Below, piece by piece: positions 43,801 to 51,816 of a stretch of 64,000 nucleotides of DNA. The position numbers and the translations under genes are program-made. Position 1 is the first letter of the stretch. Every line of letters starts with the position of its first letter. A model generated the notes under the pieces. The model had not been told where the DNA came from. It did not search any database and saw only the letters and a program-made list of their open reading frames with translations. This DNA is from Bog-473 sp963781955 (GTDB taxonomy: Bacteria; Actinomycetota; Acidimicrobiia; Acidimicrobiales; RAAP-2), in contig CAWAHU010000002.1 of the NCBI GenBank assembly GCA_963781955.1, positions 434,001-498,000 on the forward strand, read 5' to 3'.

Positions 43801-44477
43801 TGGGGTCCCTGCGGGCCCTGGGTGGCTTCGCGGAGGAGGTCTTCGGGACGCTGATGTGGTGGACCTGGTGGCAGCAGGGCACGCTCGCCTCGCCCGAGCA
43901 CCGCTTCCGCCACATCGTGATGCGGTCCGAGGCGTCGGATCCCAGCAAGCTCGCCGTCCTGGCCCATCTGCACGCCGAGGCCCAGGAGTCCGACCAGGCC
44001 CTCGAGCACCTGCAGAGCCTCGAGGACCTGGGTTGGCCCGATCCGAGGGCCGACCTCATCGAAGGGATCGTTCCCGCAGTGGCCAGCGCTGCGGCGTGCA
44101 GCGTCCGGGGCGCGCCGCCCGGGCTCCTCCTGCGCCTCTACGAGTGCCTGAGCCCCTTCGCCGGCACCGTCATCATGGTCCGGGGCCCCTCGTTCGGCTG
44201 CGCCGGGCCGGCCGACCAATACCTGGGGCTCTTGGCGCGCCAGTCAGGTGACCTGGCGCTGGCCGAGGTGCACTTTGAGGCCTCGCTGCGCCTGGCCCGG
44301 CACATGGGCGCCGCCCCGTTCGCAGCGGCGGCCGAGGTCGAGCTGGCGCGCACCTTGCGCCAGCGTCGCCCAGATGAGGAAGCGACGCGAATCGCTGTGA
44401 TGCTGCGCAACGTCGAGGAGTCCGCGCTGGCCATGGGGTTGCACCGCCTGGCACGACTGGCGGCCGAGCCCGGCTGA
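40827..44477 (+). CDS. SARP/AfsR-type regulator with BTAD, AAA ATPase and TPR-like region
   Basis: 1216 residues. Residues 15-110 form a winged helix of the OmpR/SARP type ('RVLGPVEVMCAGRPVDIGGVKARALVARLLVDRGIVV'). Residues 115-265 form the BTAD ('DAHRFERLVSEGRQAL ... ALYRAGRQAEALRVFQELR'). Residues 310-640 form an AAA_16/STAND ATPase with Walker A 'IVDGDAGVGKTRLV' (about 333) and Walker B 'ILLVVDDAH' (about 447). The rest is all-helical TPR-like repeats. Such STAND proteins sense a ligand or stress, then activate transcription. The ATG follows a purine-rich GAGGAGGAG. Target genes are unknown, and no biosynthetic cluster is adjacent. Confidence 0.88.
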   Translation: MSGNDPVVMAGSATLGVQGIEIRVLGPVEVMCAGRPVDIGGVKARALVARLLVDRGIVVSGDALADSLWGEHEGNQGHIALRSTVSRLRKRVRTAGGPEDLIVTRAPGYLLNVPAAATDAHRFERLVSEGRQALRTRRPSETVRLLTLAESLWRGPAYREVCDEPFARAEARRLDELRLSATEARIDAELSMGRHESLVGELESLTGTHPLRERLWSQRMLALYRAGRQAEALRVFQELRSMLVMELGIEPGHDVAWMEHAILAHDPALDFPVLPEGQRSQRTASAADTDRATASRFRALGLQYDTPFVGRERESAQLRAWWESLQTSWRALIVDGDAGVGKTRLVAELASALEDEGVVVLWGGCDEDPVVPFQPLAESLGRYFDSQSADRISAMPEWQLSELSRLVPRLRDLAPPFEEEGDPESERYRFFEAVTETLKDLASRARILLVVDDAHRIDPPTILLLRHVLRGAAGPGFGFVGIFVDTELHAGDPLWSRVSDARVLNRAETVHLKGLDASGVEELTKSWTSASVDLVPQFRELTDGNPLFLQELLRQFHDRSEAPEAPEAPGDLPLSVDLTPTEAIRELVARRVSRLPEDVIYLLSAAAVAGREFEATVVAEAADLTAGQMLDAFDQAEESRLLRRSGSGTGDRYVFTHALVRDAIYDELLRGRRARYHNKIAIAIERAHGGDLDEFVNELAYHYYAGAALADADKALDFCAAAGERALRLLAFEEAVLHFTRRLEVAERFGPSDPATCCDALLALAEAESRAGDRDGAEEHLVRAAEVARSVGDGERLALAALRVGQPSNFGRNSPNATDCALLEEALAFLPPQDSALRAMATSRLGQVLVPAPGTSDQEAARLSLAVNTEAVGMARRLPDRRVLGHVLGARMQSLWGPGAARERLATSIEVGEIGEEVGDERLRLQGHLWLVRELLVVGDVGEVKRELNRQRAMLDGPVDPFEVAIAQNIDAQMAVLAGDIESAERLAELALGSLRALGGFAEEVFGTLMWWTWWQQGTLASPEHRFRHIVMRSEASDPSKLAVLAHLHAEAQESDQALEHLQSLEDLGWPDPRADLIEGIVPAVASAAACSVRGAPPGLLLRLYECLSPFAGTVIMVRGPSFGCAGPADQYLGLLARQSGDLALAEVHFEASLRLARHMGAAPFAAAAEVELARTLRQRRPDEEATRIAVMLRNVEESALAMGLHRLARLAAEPG

Positions 44478-44526
44478 GCCGGCCTCGGCTTGACGGTCCG
44501 GGGCGGTCGGGAGCGCCTGGGAGCCG

Positions 44527-45024
44527 CTACCCGGCCGAGGGAACGTCCGGCGGCAGGAATCCGTCCAGGTCGCGCGCCTCGCGTTCGGCTTCCAGGGCGG
44601 CGAGCCGCTCGTCGACGACCCGCAGCCGGCGGGCCATGGCGCGGAGCAGGGCGTCGCGGAAACCCGGGATGTCGGCCATGGACGAGAACTGGCGGGGCCC
44701 GATGATGAGGAGATCGAGCTCTGAGAGCGCGGTCACCGTGGCGTTGCGGGGCCCGGGGTCGAGGGCGGCCAGCTCGCCGAAGAAGTCACCGGGCCCGAGC
44801 GTGTTCACCCGCCGGCCCTTCTGGGTGACTGCCGCCGTGCCCGCGAGGATGAGGAAGAACTCACGTCCGATCCGACCCTCACGGGTCAGGATCTCGCCTT
44901 CCGCGACCTGGATGCGCTCGGACAGGTTAGCGACCTGTTCGAGCTGCTCTGGCGTGCAGTCGCTGAGCTGGTCGACCGCCTTGAGACGATCGACCGTTGC
45001 TTTCCGTCCGACGATCGCTACCAC
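44527..45024 (-). CDS. cyclic-nucleotide-binding-domain protein
   Basis: 165 residues, one cNMP-binding beta-roll: 'LSERIQVAEGEILTREGRIGREFFLILAGTAAVTQKGRRVNTLGPGDFFGELAALDPGPRNATVTALSE'. The phosphate-binding cassette 'FGELAALDPGPRNATV' retains the Gly-Glu and Arg that bind cAMP/cGMP. There is no helix-turn-helix, so it is not a CRP regulator. It may be a stand-alone sensor or partner subunit. It ends with a C-terminal helix rich in Arg/Glu. Convergent with the BTAD regulator gene. Confidence 0.85.
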   Translation of the reverse strand: MVAIVGRKATVDRLKAVDQLSDCTPEQLEQVANLSERIQVAEGEILTREGRIGREFFLILAGTAAVTQKGRRVNTLGPGDFFGELAALDPGPRNATVTALSELDLLIIGPRQFSSMADIPGFRDALLRAMARRLRVVDERLAALEAEREARDLDGFLPPDVPSAG

Positions 45025-45174
45025 TGTCCATCCCTTGGTTGCCGTGATTCCGCATCCGCGATGCTTGCCAACCGCCCGTGACCACTCTGTGCCCGGCCGC
45101 GTGCACCAGTGTTGCAGCCCTGTTGCACGCGGGGAAGTCTCATCCTCGGGTTCTCGGGAGACGTCAGTGGATCC

Positions 45175-45966
45175 TCAGCTGGCACTCAGGTCATGATCGG
45201 GTTCCCAGTCATCCTGAACGGGGTATTTGTCCAGGTAGGCGATCAGATAGCGCACGAAGAACGCTTTGGCGTCCGCGTCGGACTGTTCGGCGGTCCGTCC
45301 CGGCCGGTGTTCGACCGCCACCGATCCGGAGAACTCGAGGGCCACCGGTGGTCCGAGAGCCGCCTCGATCAGCCGCCGGGCCTCGTCGGTGCGCACGGCG
45401 CACTGCTCGGTGACCCAAGCCCGGTCGATGCCCTCGTCGACCCGCGCCACGAGCTCGAGCCCGGCGGCCTGGCGCTCGAGCATTCCCCGGAGCCGAAGCC
45501 GGCGCTCCCGGCCCCGGTCGGTCTTGCCGTGCAACGACCGGAACGGCCGGCCCCACGCGAGGCTGGTGCCGAGGGCGGCCCCGACGATGAGGGCCGCCGT
45601 TCCCGCGGCCAGCAGCAGCGTGGACCGTGGGTGGCGTACCAGGCTGCCGGCCACGAGGAGGGCGCCGCAGGCCAGGAAGGCGACAGTGGCCACACCCACC
45701 GCGAAGCGGTGCTGGACGCCGAAGGGCGATCCTGCGTGCTTGGCCCGCCGGCGGGGGCGCAGGTCGTCGCCCCGGCTGCCCAAGCGGCGCCCCGCGGGCC
45801 GTTGGACGGACCACTGGACCTGTTGGGCCACCGTCGTGGACAGCGAGGTTCCCCGGGTGCGCCTCCGGCGAACGCGGCGCGGCAGGAAGACGGGGCGCGT
45901 GGGCTTGGCCGGGGGTCCGCCGCCGGACAGGTCGAGGGGTTGTGGCTCCGCGCCGCTGGAGCTCAT
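45175..45966 (-). CDS. hypothetical membrane protein
   Basis: 263 residues. A long basic, disordered N-terminus (about 90 residues, Arg/Pro-rich) is followed by two hydrophobic helices ('FAVGVATVAFLACGALLVAGSLV' and 'STLLLAAGTAALIVGAALGTSLAW'), then a soluble C-terminal part ('DRAWVTEQCAVRTDEARRLIEAALGPPVALEFSGSVAVE'). I do not recognise the family. ATG at 45966 is preferred over 46050 because the longer form would run through the spacer before the tRNA-Thr gene. The N-terminal charge suggests a positive-inside cytoplasmic tail. Confidence 0.6.
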   Translation of the reverse strand: MSSSGAEPQPLDLSGGGPPAKPTRPVFLPRRVRRRRTRGTSLSTTVAQQVQWSVQRPAGRRLGSRGDDLRPRRRAKHAGSPFGVQHRFAVGVATVAFLACGALLVAGSLVRHPRSTLLLAAGTAALIVGAALGTSLAWGRPFRSLHGKTDRGRERRLRLRGMLERQAAGLELVARVDEGIDRAWVTEQCAVRTDEARRLIEAALGPPVALEFSGSVAVEHRPGRTAEQSDADAKAFFVRYLIAYLDKYPVQDDWEPDHDLSAS

Positions 45967-46078
45967 CGCCGGCCGGCCTGCGTGCCGCCTAGACTTTCTG
46001 GTCTGGTCACGGCCCAATTCTTGTCCCGTTTCGGGCTGGTGGTCGGCCAAGGCCCGGAACGGGCCGACGACCTGCAGT

Positions 46079-46154
46079 GCCTGGGTAGCTCAGTCGGTAG
46101 AGCAGCGCACTCGTAATGCGCAGGTCGTCGGTTCGAATCCGACCTCAGGCTCCA
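46079..46154 (+). tRNA. tRNA-Thr (anticodon CGT)
   Basis: A full 76-base gene including encoded CCA: acceptor GCCTGGG/CTCAGGC (one G-U pair), D arm GCTC/GAGC, anticodon arm GCGCA-CTCGTAA-TGCGC with anticodon CGT, T arm GTCGG-TTCGAAT-CCGAC, discriminator T. Two partial copies of its 3' half lie downstream at 46.77 and 47.39 kb, so this gene is an integration hotspot. Confidence 0.96.
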
Positions 46155-46626
46155 AAAGTCCTGATCAGATGGATAGTCCCGCTGTGCCATCGGCGAGCAG
46201 CGCAGTTTGCCTGCGCAGGATAGGGGCGTGGAGGAGACGATCCACCGATCGCCGTGATGGCCCTCCTCATCATCATGCGCGCGCTCGAGCCCGAAGTGTT
46301 CGATGCTGTCTCTTTCCTCTTTCGCAGTTGATCCCTTGCTTCCCGAGCCGCCCGAGCGGGTGCGTGGGTACCGAATCTGCCCCTGGGCCATGCTGGTCCG
46401 CCTGGTCACCGGGTGCAGCTGGGTCGATGCCGAACGCTCGTGGGCGGGGTCTCGGACACCACCTTGCGCACCCGGCGTGACGAGGGGCCGCCGCGGACGA
46501 GCTATCGGGCGGTCAGACGTTCGATCTCCACCGGTGCGGTCGCTTCGTCAGTCCGCAGGTGAGCTCGCGCAGCCTTCTCATGGGAAGGTTGTGGTCATAC
46601 CACCTGCGAGATCACCGGCGCAGTTG

Positions 46627-46746
46627 TCCCAACACTGTCCCAATAATTGGGTTCAGCCCATCCCACACAGTCCCACTGCGTCCCAGGAAACCAGCGCAGG
46701 ACCGTTGGCCCAGAACAGAGCGGGACGAGACGGGACTCAGCGGGAC
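46627..46746 (+). repeat. helically phased TCCCA / GGGAC repeat array
   Basis: TCCCA occurs at 46627, 46638, 46661, 46671 and 46681, mostly 10-11 bases apart. GGGAC occurs in the opposite sense at 46722, 46732 and 46742, exactly 10 bases apart. The array ends 25 bases before a tRNA-Thr 3'-half copy. The phasing places every box on one helix face, as for integrase arm-type sites or a bending protein. Confidence 0.6.
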
Positions 46747-46770
46747 CGGGAGAGTTCTCATCAACCCACC

Positions 46771-46814
46771 TCGTAATGCGCAGGTCAAGGGTTCGATTCG
46801 CTTCTCAGGCTTCA
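46771..46814 (+). repeat. tRNA-Thr 3'-half copy 1 (att-like remnant)
   Basis: Begins TCGTAATGCGCAGGTC, as in the functional tRNA-Thr (46111), then continues with a diverged T arm and ends CTCAGGC plus TTCA. D arm and 5' half are absent, so it is not a tRNA gene. Confidence 0.8.
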
Positions 46815-46928
46815 GTTGGGGTGGGTCTTGCTCAGCGGACGGCCTCTCATGGTTGTCAGCCAGGCGTGACAGGCGCGCCCGTGAGCGGACCGATGTCTGC
46901 GTTCCCGATGCCGCCACCTGACGCAGCG

Positions 46929-47084
46929 CTACCCGTTCCGGCGGCCGAATAGGCCGCCGGCGATGCCACCACCGGCGGTGACGGCGGACTCACCTGTCAC
47001 CACGCTCTGGTTCTGCGTCACCGTGCCTCCCGGATTGAAGATGCACGTCGGACGACTGCGTTCGATCCAGGCGCAACGGTTGGC
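46929..47084 (-). pseudogene. C-terminal remnant of a secreted or structural protein
   Basis: A minus-strand frame reads 'CIFNPGGTVTQNQSVVTGESAVTAGGGIAGGLFGRRNG' up to a stop at 46929-46931 and is closed upstream by a TGA at 47085-47087. The Gly/Val/Thr pattern resembles the end of a beta-helix or surface protein. The rest of the gene is gone, in keeping with repeated insertion and deletion at this locus. Family unknown. Confidence 0.35.
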
Positions 47085-47387
47085 TCATTCGTTGTTTGTC
47101 CGTTGTGAAACCTTCTCCTCGATGTAAGCGGTTCGTCGGCCGCCCCGGTGTCTTGACGAACGAACTCCTCGCTGACGAAGCCGAGATGCGGGAGCAGCTG
47201 GCGGATGGCCTTCGGCCCCTCCTGTCAGCGGTTCCCTGAGTTTGGTTTGGAACCTGCAACGTCTGGGCATCCCATGCGCCATGCCATATCTCGACACGAC
47301 ACCACCAGGGAGCAGACACACACTGCTGCGTGAATGTCCTACTCAGAGGGCGAGGGTCGTCGTCGATAGTCGCCTGACACTGTGTGG

Positions 47388-47437
<50 letters not shown>

Positions 47438-47725
47438 CAAGTGCCGCAGCACGCTCGCACGATCTCGTTCCGGCGGACGCATCGGATGGCGCGCCGTGTC
47501 GACGTGATCGGATCCCAATTCTTTGACAACAAATCGCGCCTCACCGTCCCATGGGTCCTCAAGGTTGGCATCGGGTACGCCGAATTGTCTCGTGACCAGG
47601 ACAACGAGCGACGATACAGCGGGGGTTGATCGGACACAGTGAGAGCCCGTCAACGCGTCTCGTCTCCCGTGGGTTCGCGCGCGCATCGCCGAACCCGGGT
47701 CGGCGCGTGCCATACCATCGATCAG

Positions 47726-49600
47726 ATGTCCAAACGAGCCCGGCTGGTCATCTTCTCGGCGGTGGTCGCACTCGCCGGTTCACAACTGTTCGCCGTGGCA
47801 GCGGTACAGCCGTCCTCGGCGGCGGAGGCGCCGTACGGAGTGGCCGTGGCGGAGAGCCCGTCGCTCGCCTACGCCGCGCCCGCTTGCGGGACCGGTACGC
47901 CCTCCTATAACTACGCAGGGAGCGGAGACGCCGCCGATCCCCAGGTGGTCTACTCGGCCGGCACGTACTACGCGTTCACCACGGGGACCGCGTTGGGGAA
48001 CCACATCCAGGCACTGGTGTCGAGCACGCCGAACTCCGGCTACGGGCCGTACACGGGCTCCTGCTCTGGCTCGTCGGCGTTGCCCAACCTCTCGGCATGG
48101 GAGCAGGTCAACACGCAGACGTCGCCCGGCGTCTTCTCCTACGCCGGCCACTGGGTCATGTTCTACGACGCCGCACAGGCCGGCCACGCATCCGACACCG
48201 GCTTCGACTGCCTCGCCGTCGCCACCGCACCGTCGATCTCCCCCAACAGCGTCCAGTTCAACGACGTGTCCAACGGCCCCCTGGAGTGCCAGTCGACGGG
48301 GTCGATCGACCCGCAGCCCTTCGTGGACCCCTCGTCGGGACTGGCCTACTTGGTGTGGAAGCAAAACGATGGAGGATCGTCCGCCCCCGCGTACATCTGG
48401 TCGCAGCAGCTCAACGCATCGGGTACCGGTTTCGCTCCCGGGTCGGCGCCCCAGCTCCTGATGACGAACAACACCGTGGCCTACCCGTGGGAGGGGTCGG
48501 TCGAGGACCCGTCGATGGTGGCAGCCGGGGGCGGCTTCTACCTGGCCTTCGCCGCCGGTGTCTACACGAGCGCCTCCTACTCGGAGGGGATCACGGTGTG
48601 CAACGGCCCGCTCGGCCCGTGCGGTGCGGACACGCAGATCGTCACCTCGTACGGGTCGCTGCTCGGCCCCGGCGGGGGGGCCCTATTCTCCGATGCGAGC
48701 GGCAACTGGTGGATCGACTACGCCGCGTGGCAGGGCGGCTCCGCTGGGTGCACCAACTACGGGTGCGGGGCGGCCCGGCACCTCTTCGCCTCCCCCATCT
48801 CGCTGCCTAACGTGAACGGCCAGGTCCCTTGCAGTGCTCCGTCCGGGCCGCAGGGCTACGACCTGGCCTCCTCGGACGGTGGGATCTTCACCTTCGGGAA
48901 CCTGCCCTTCTGCGGGTCGGAGGGCGGCCGGCTGCTCAACAAGCCCATCGTGGGGATGGCCGTGACGCATGACGCCGGCGGTTACTGGCTGGTGGCGAGC
49001 GACGGCGGCATTTTCACGTACGGCGACGCCGGCTTCGACGGCTCCGCCGGCTCTCTGGCCCTCAACCGGCCCATCGTGGGCATGGCCCCCACGCCCGACG
49101 GTGGGGGCTACTGGCTGGTGGCGAGCGACGGCGGCATCTTCTCCTACGGTGACGCCACCTTCTACGGCTCGACCGGAGGCCTGCCCCTCAATCAGCCCAT
49201 CGTGGGCATGACAGCCACGCCGGACGGCCACGGCTACTGGCTGGTGGCGAGCGACGGCGGCATCTTCTCCTTCGGGGATGCCTCCTTCTACGGCTCGACG
49301 GGATCGATCCACCTGAACCGGCCGGTCGTGGGCATGGCGGCCACGCCCGGCGGCCACGGCTACTGGCTGGTGGCGAGCGACGGCGGCATCTTCAACTACG
49401 GAGACGCCAGCTTCTACGGCTCTGCCGGCTCGATCCCGCTGAAGCGGCCGGTGGTCGGCATGGCGGCGACCTCCGACGGCCGGGGGTACCAACTGGTGGC
49501 GAGCGACGGTGGCATCTTCACCTATGGCGACGCCGTCTTCTCCGGCTCCACCGGTGCGCTCGCACTCCGTGCCCCGGTCGTCGGCATGGCCGCCGGCTGA
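47726..49600 (+). CDS. secreted GH43-like beta-propeller protein with C-terminal SDGGIF repeats
   Basis: 624 residues. A signal peptide is clear ('KRARLVIFSAVVALAGSQLFAVAAVQPSSAA'). Residues 50-370 fit a five-bladed GH43/GH62-like fold: 'GDAADPQVVYSAGTYYAFTTG' (catalytic-base Asp position), 'SIDPQPFVDPSSGLAYLVWK' (middle Asp) and 'WEGSVEDPSMVAAGGGFYLAF' (Glu region). Residues 375-624 hold six repeats of about 42 residues ('GYWLVASDGGIFSYGDASFYGSTG.L.LNRPVVGMAATPDG'), common in Acidimicrobiia exported proteins and probably a propeller that binds the cell surface or glycan. Arabinan-type activity is possible; substrate unproven. Confidence 0.8.
   Translation: MSKRARLVIFSAVVALAGSQLFAVAAVQPSSAAEAPYGVAVAESPSLAYAAPACGTGTPSYNYAGSGDAADPQVVYSAGTYYAFTTGTALGNHIQALVSSTPNSGYGPYTGSCSGSSALPNLSAWEQVNTQTSPGVFSYAGHWVMFYDAAQAGHASDTGFDCLAVATAPSISPNSVQFNDVSNGPLECQSTGSIDPQPFVDPSSGLAYLVWKQNDGGSSAPAYIWSQQLNASGTGFAPGSAPQLLMTNNTVAYPWEGSVEDPSMVAAGGGFYLAFAAGVYTSASYSEGITVCNGPLGPCGADTQIVTSYGSLLGPGGGALFSDASGNWWIDYAAWQGGSAGCTNYGCGAARHLFASPISLPNVNGQVPCSAPSGPQGYDLASSDGGIFTFGNLPFCGSEGGRLLNKPIVGMAVTHDAGGYWLVASDGGIFTYGDAGFDGSAGSLALNRPIVGMAPTPDGGGYWLVASDGGIFSYGDATFYGSTGGLPLNQPIVGMTATPDGHGYWLVASDGGIFSFGDASFYGSTGSIHLNRPVVGMAATPGGHGYWLVASDGGIFNYGDASFYGSAGSIPLKRPVVGMAATSDGRGYQLVASDGGIFTYGDAVFSGSTGALALRAPVVGMAAG
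48850..49596 (+). repeat. six-fold repeat of about 126 bp (SDGGIF repeats)
   Basis: Units share GGCTACTGGCTGGTGGCGAG and the following GACGGCGGCATCTTC. The first and last units are the most diverged. The high DNA identity of internal units suggests recent unit duplication or conversion. Confidence 0.85.
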
Positions 49601-49623
49601 CCGACCCCCTGGGTCGGGTCCGG

Positions 49624-50774
49624 CTAGTGGCGCCCGCCGCCGAACCGGCCGAACCCGCCGGACTGCGGACCCTGCTGCTCGCTTGAGGTGCCCTGGCCCC
49701 ACGACGGGCCTGCTCCGGTGCCTCCGTTCGGCGCCTGCCAGCCGGACGGACCCGACGAGGGTCGGGGATCCGACTGGGGACCCGCGGTCGCCGTGGGCCG
49801 GGTCCCGGCCGGGGCGGCCGGCGTGTGGCCGTCGTCATGGCTGCCAGAGCTCCCGCGGGGCTCACCACGAGGGATGCACCGCCCTTGGTGGTGACGGTGC
49901 CGTTGACCACCGAGCCCCGCTGCGGATGGGACCCCCCGCCATCGTGGCCCCGGGTGCCGCCTTCCGGGCCGGAGGCACTCGTCGGCGTGGTCGAGCCTTG
50001 CCGCTGTGCTGCGGGTCGTTCTGCGGGTCGGTCTGTGCCGTGGTGCTCTGGGAGGCTGCGACGCGGTGGTGCGCTGTCCACTCGAAGACCTTGTCGGCGA
50101 CGAGCGTGCCGCCGGCCGACGCAGACGTCCCGAGGACGGCCGGGCCCGCGCTCACGCACACGTCGGCGTAGCTCGGCGACTGGTCGGCCCGGTCCGAGAA
50201 CACGGTGGTTGAGGTGACGTCGATGGAGACCGTGGCCCCCACGAAGCAGGTCAGGGTGAAGGTCCCGGTCGCGCCCGGGGTCCCGCACGACCCGGCGGCA
50301 CTCGACCCGTCGACCGAGGCGACGGTGCCCGCGGTGGCCGGTACGCGCTGGTGGCGCCGCGGGGCGAAGACCAGCAGCTTGTCGGCGACGGGGGCGGTGT
50401 CGGTCGAAGCCGTGGCGCCGAGGACCGCGAGGTGTGCGCCCACGCAGACGTCGGCGTAGCTCGGCCCGGTCGGTGAACGTCGTGCCGAGGTGACGTCGAC
50501 GGAGACCGTGGACCCCCCGAGGCCGGTGAGGGTGAAGGATCCCGTGCCACCGACGGTCCCGCAGGCTCAGGTGGCACTCGAGCCGTCGACCGACGTCACG
50601 GTGCCGGCGGTCGCGGGTGGCCGCCGATGGCGCCAACCGTGAGGACGGTGGCGGCGGACAGCGCGAGTCCGTCTTCGGCAGGGTCGAGCGCAGGCGCCCC
50701 TTGGGCGTCCGGCGCGAGCGACCGGGCTCCTCCCATGGCGCGTGGCGCGGCTGGGATTCGTTGCGTTGGTGCAT
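49624..50774 (-). pseudogene. decayed secreted repeat protein (DUF5666-like)
   Basis: On the minus strand three frames must be joined: a start near 50774 (MHQRNESQPRHAPW), a signal-like stretch in another frame ('LALSAATVLTVGAIGG', about 50640), then repeats 'TAGTVTSVDGSSAT' and 'TVASVDGSSAAGSCGTPGATGTFTLTCFVGATVSIDVTSTTVFSDRADQSPSYADVC'. An in-frame TGA lies at 50567-50569. A Gly-rich end 'GGFGRFGGGRH' closes at 49624. Two repeats of about 90 residues resemble the beta-barrel DUF5666 group of exported actinobacterial proteins. It sits downstream of an ECF sigma operon and may have been its target. Confidence 0.6.
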
Positions 50775-50853
50775 AGCGGTACTGCCTCTTGTGCGGTCGA
50801 AGGATGGGCTTCGACCTCTTCCCGGGGGATACATCGGACCCCGAGCGGGGGCC

Positions 50854-51816
50854 TTACCGGCTTTGTGCCGTGGTTGTCGTGGTCACTGCGGTGGCACCGG
50901 ACGTGGGTGGGCTCAGCGCGTGGTCGTTGGTCTCACGACCATCGTCGGACCCCGGCCAGGTCGTGCTGGTGGATCCGCCCTGCACGGTCGTCACCGTCGT
51001 GCTCGTGCCCGACGCGGTGCCTGAGGTCGTCGTGGTGGACCCCGTTGGCTGCCGCGGGTCGTCGGTCCCGCCCGAGGAGCCCGCCCCGGTGCCCGAGGCG
51101 GCCGTGGGGGCGGTGACGCCGTTGTCGGCGGCACCACCCGTGGGCGCCGATCCGGGCGACGCGTCGTCGGGTCCACCCACGTACCACGGCACCGTGGTCG
51201 GCGTCCGCGCACCCGACGACCGCGAGCCGTCCGTGGCGCCGTCCGCGCTGTCCGCGCCGTGCGGGGCCACGGCCGACACCGCGGTGTGCCCGGTGGAGGG
51301 GAGCGCCAGGACGGCCTCGCACGGGTCGGGAAGTGTGGCGTCCGAGCCCTCGCCCGCCAGGCGCTGACACGCCTCGACGATCAACCGGCCGGGTCCCGGT
51401 CCGACCTGGGCATGCTGCGACGCGGGCACCTGAGCGAGCAGGTGGGCGAGCAGCACCAGGTCCTGCGCTGTCCGCGACTGTGTGGCACTCCGGCCCAGGT
51501 CGCGCTGGAGCGATGCGGTGGCGTACTGGAGCCGGTTCAGGACGGGCGACGGATCCGACCGGTCCGACCACCCGGTCATGGCCAGCCCGACGGCGAAGAC
51601 CACGAGCGCGGCGGCCACCCCGAGCACGACGGTTGCGGCCCGCCGCCGGAAGGGCACGACAGCGGCCGTTGCGGACTCCGGCGGGCCGAATTCCTCGTCG
51701 AGCGCCACCAACAGGGACACCAGGCCCGAGGCCAGCGGTTCCCGGTCGACGTCGAGCAAGGCGAGGGTGAGCTGCTCGAGCAGCTCCTCGTCCTCGGGCC
51801 CCCGCACGTCAAGCAT
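50854..51816 (-). CDS. membrane protein, probable anti-sigma partner
   Basis: 320 residues from the ATG at 51816, overlapping the sigma gene by 8 bases. An N-terminal helical cytoplasmic part ('EDEELLEQLTLALLDVDREPLASGLVSLLVALDEEFG') precedes one transmembrane helix ('AATVVLGVAAALVVFAVGLAM'), then an external region and a long Thr/Ser/Gly/Pro-rich tail ('TTTTSGTASGTSTTVTTVQGG'). Position, overlap and topology are those of an ECF anti-sigma factor, but no canonical zinc H-x3-C-x2-C motif is present, so the role is inferred. The low-complexity tail suggests passage through the cell wall. Confidence 0.6.
   Translation of the reverse strand: MLDVRGPEDEELLEQLTLALLDVDREPLASGLVSLLVALDEEFGPPESATAAVVPFRRRAATVVLGVAAALVVFAVGLAMTGWSDRSDPSPVLNRLQYATASLQRDLGRSATQSRTAQDLVLLAHLLAQVPASQHAQVGPGPGRLIVEACQRLAGEGSDATLPDPCEAVLALPSTGHTAVSAVAPHGADSADGATDGSRSSGARTPTTVPWYVGGPDDASPGSAPTGGAADNGVTAPTAASGTGAGSSGGTDDPRQPTGSTTTTSGTASGTSTTVTTVQGGSTSTTWPGSDDGRETNDHALSPPTSGATAVTTTTTAQSR

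Noticed and set aside
48850..49596. Possible CRISPR or IS repeats
   Set aside because: The repeats are in-frame coding units of the secreted protein.
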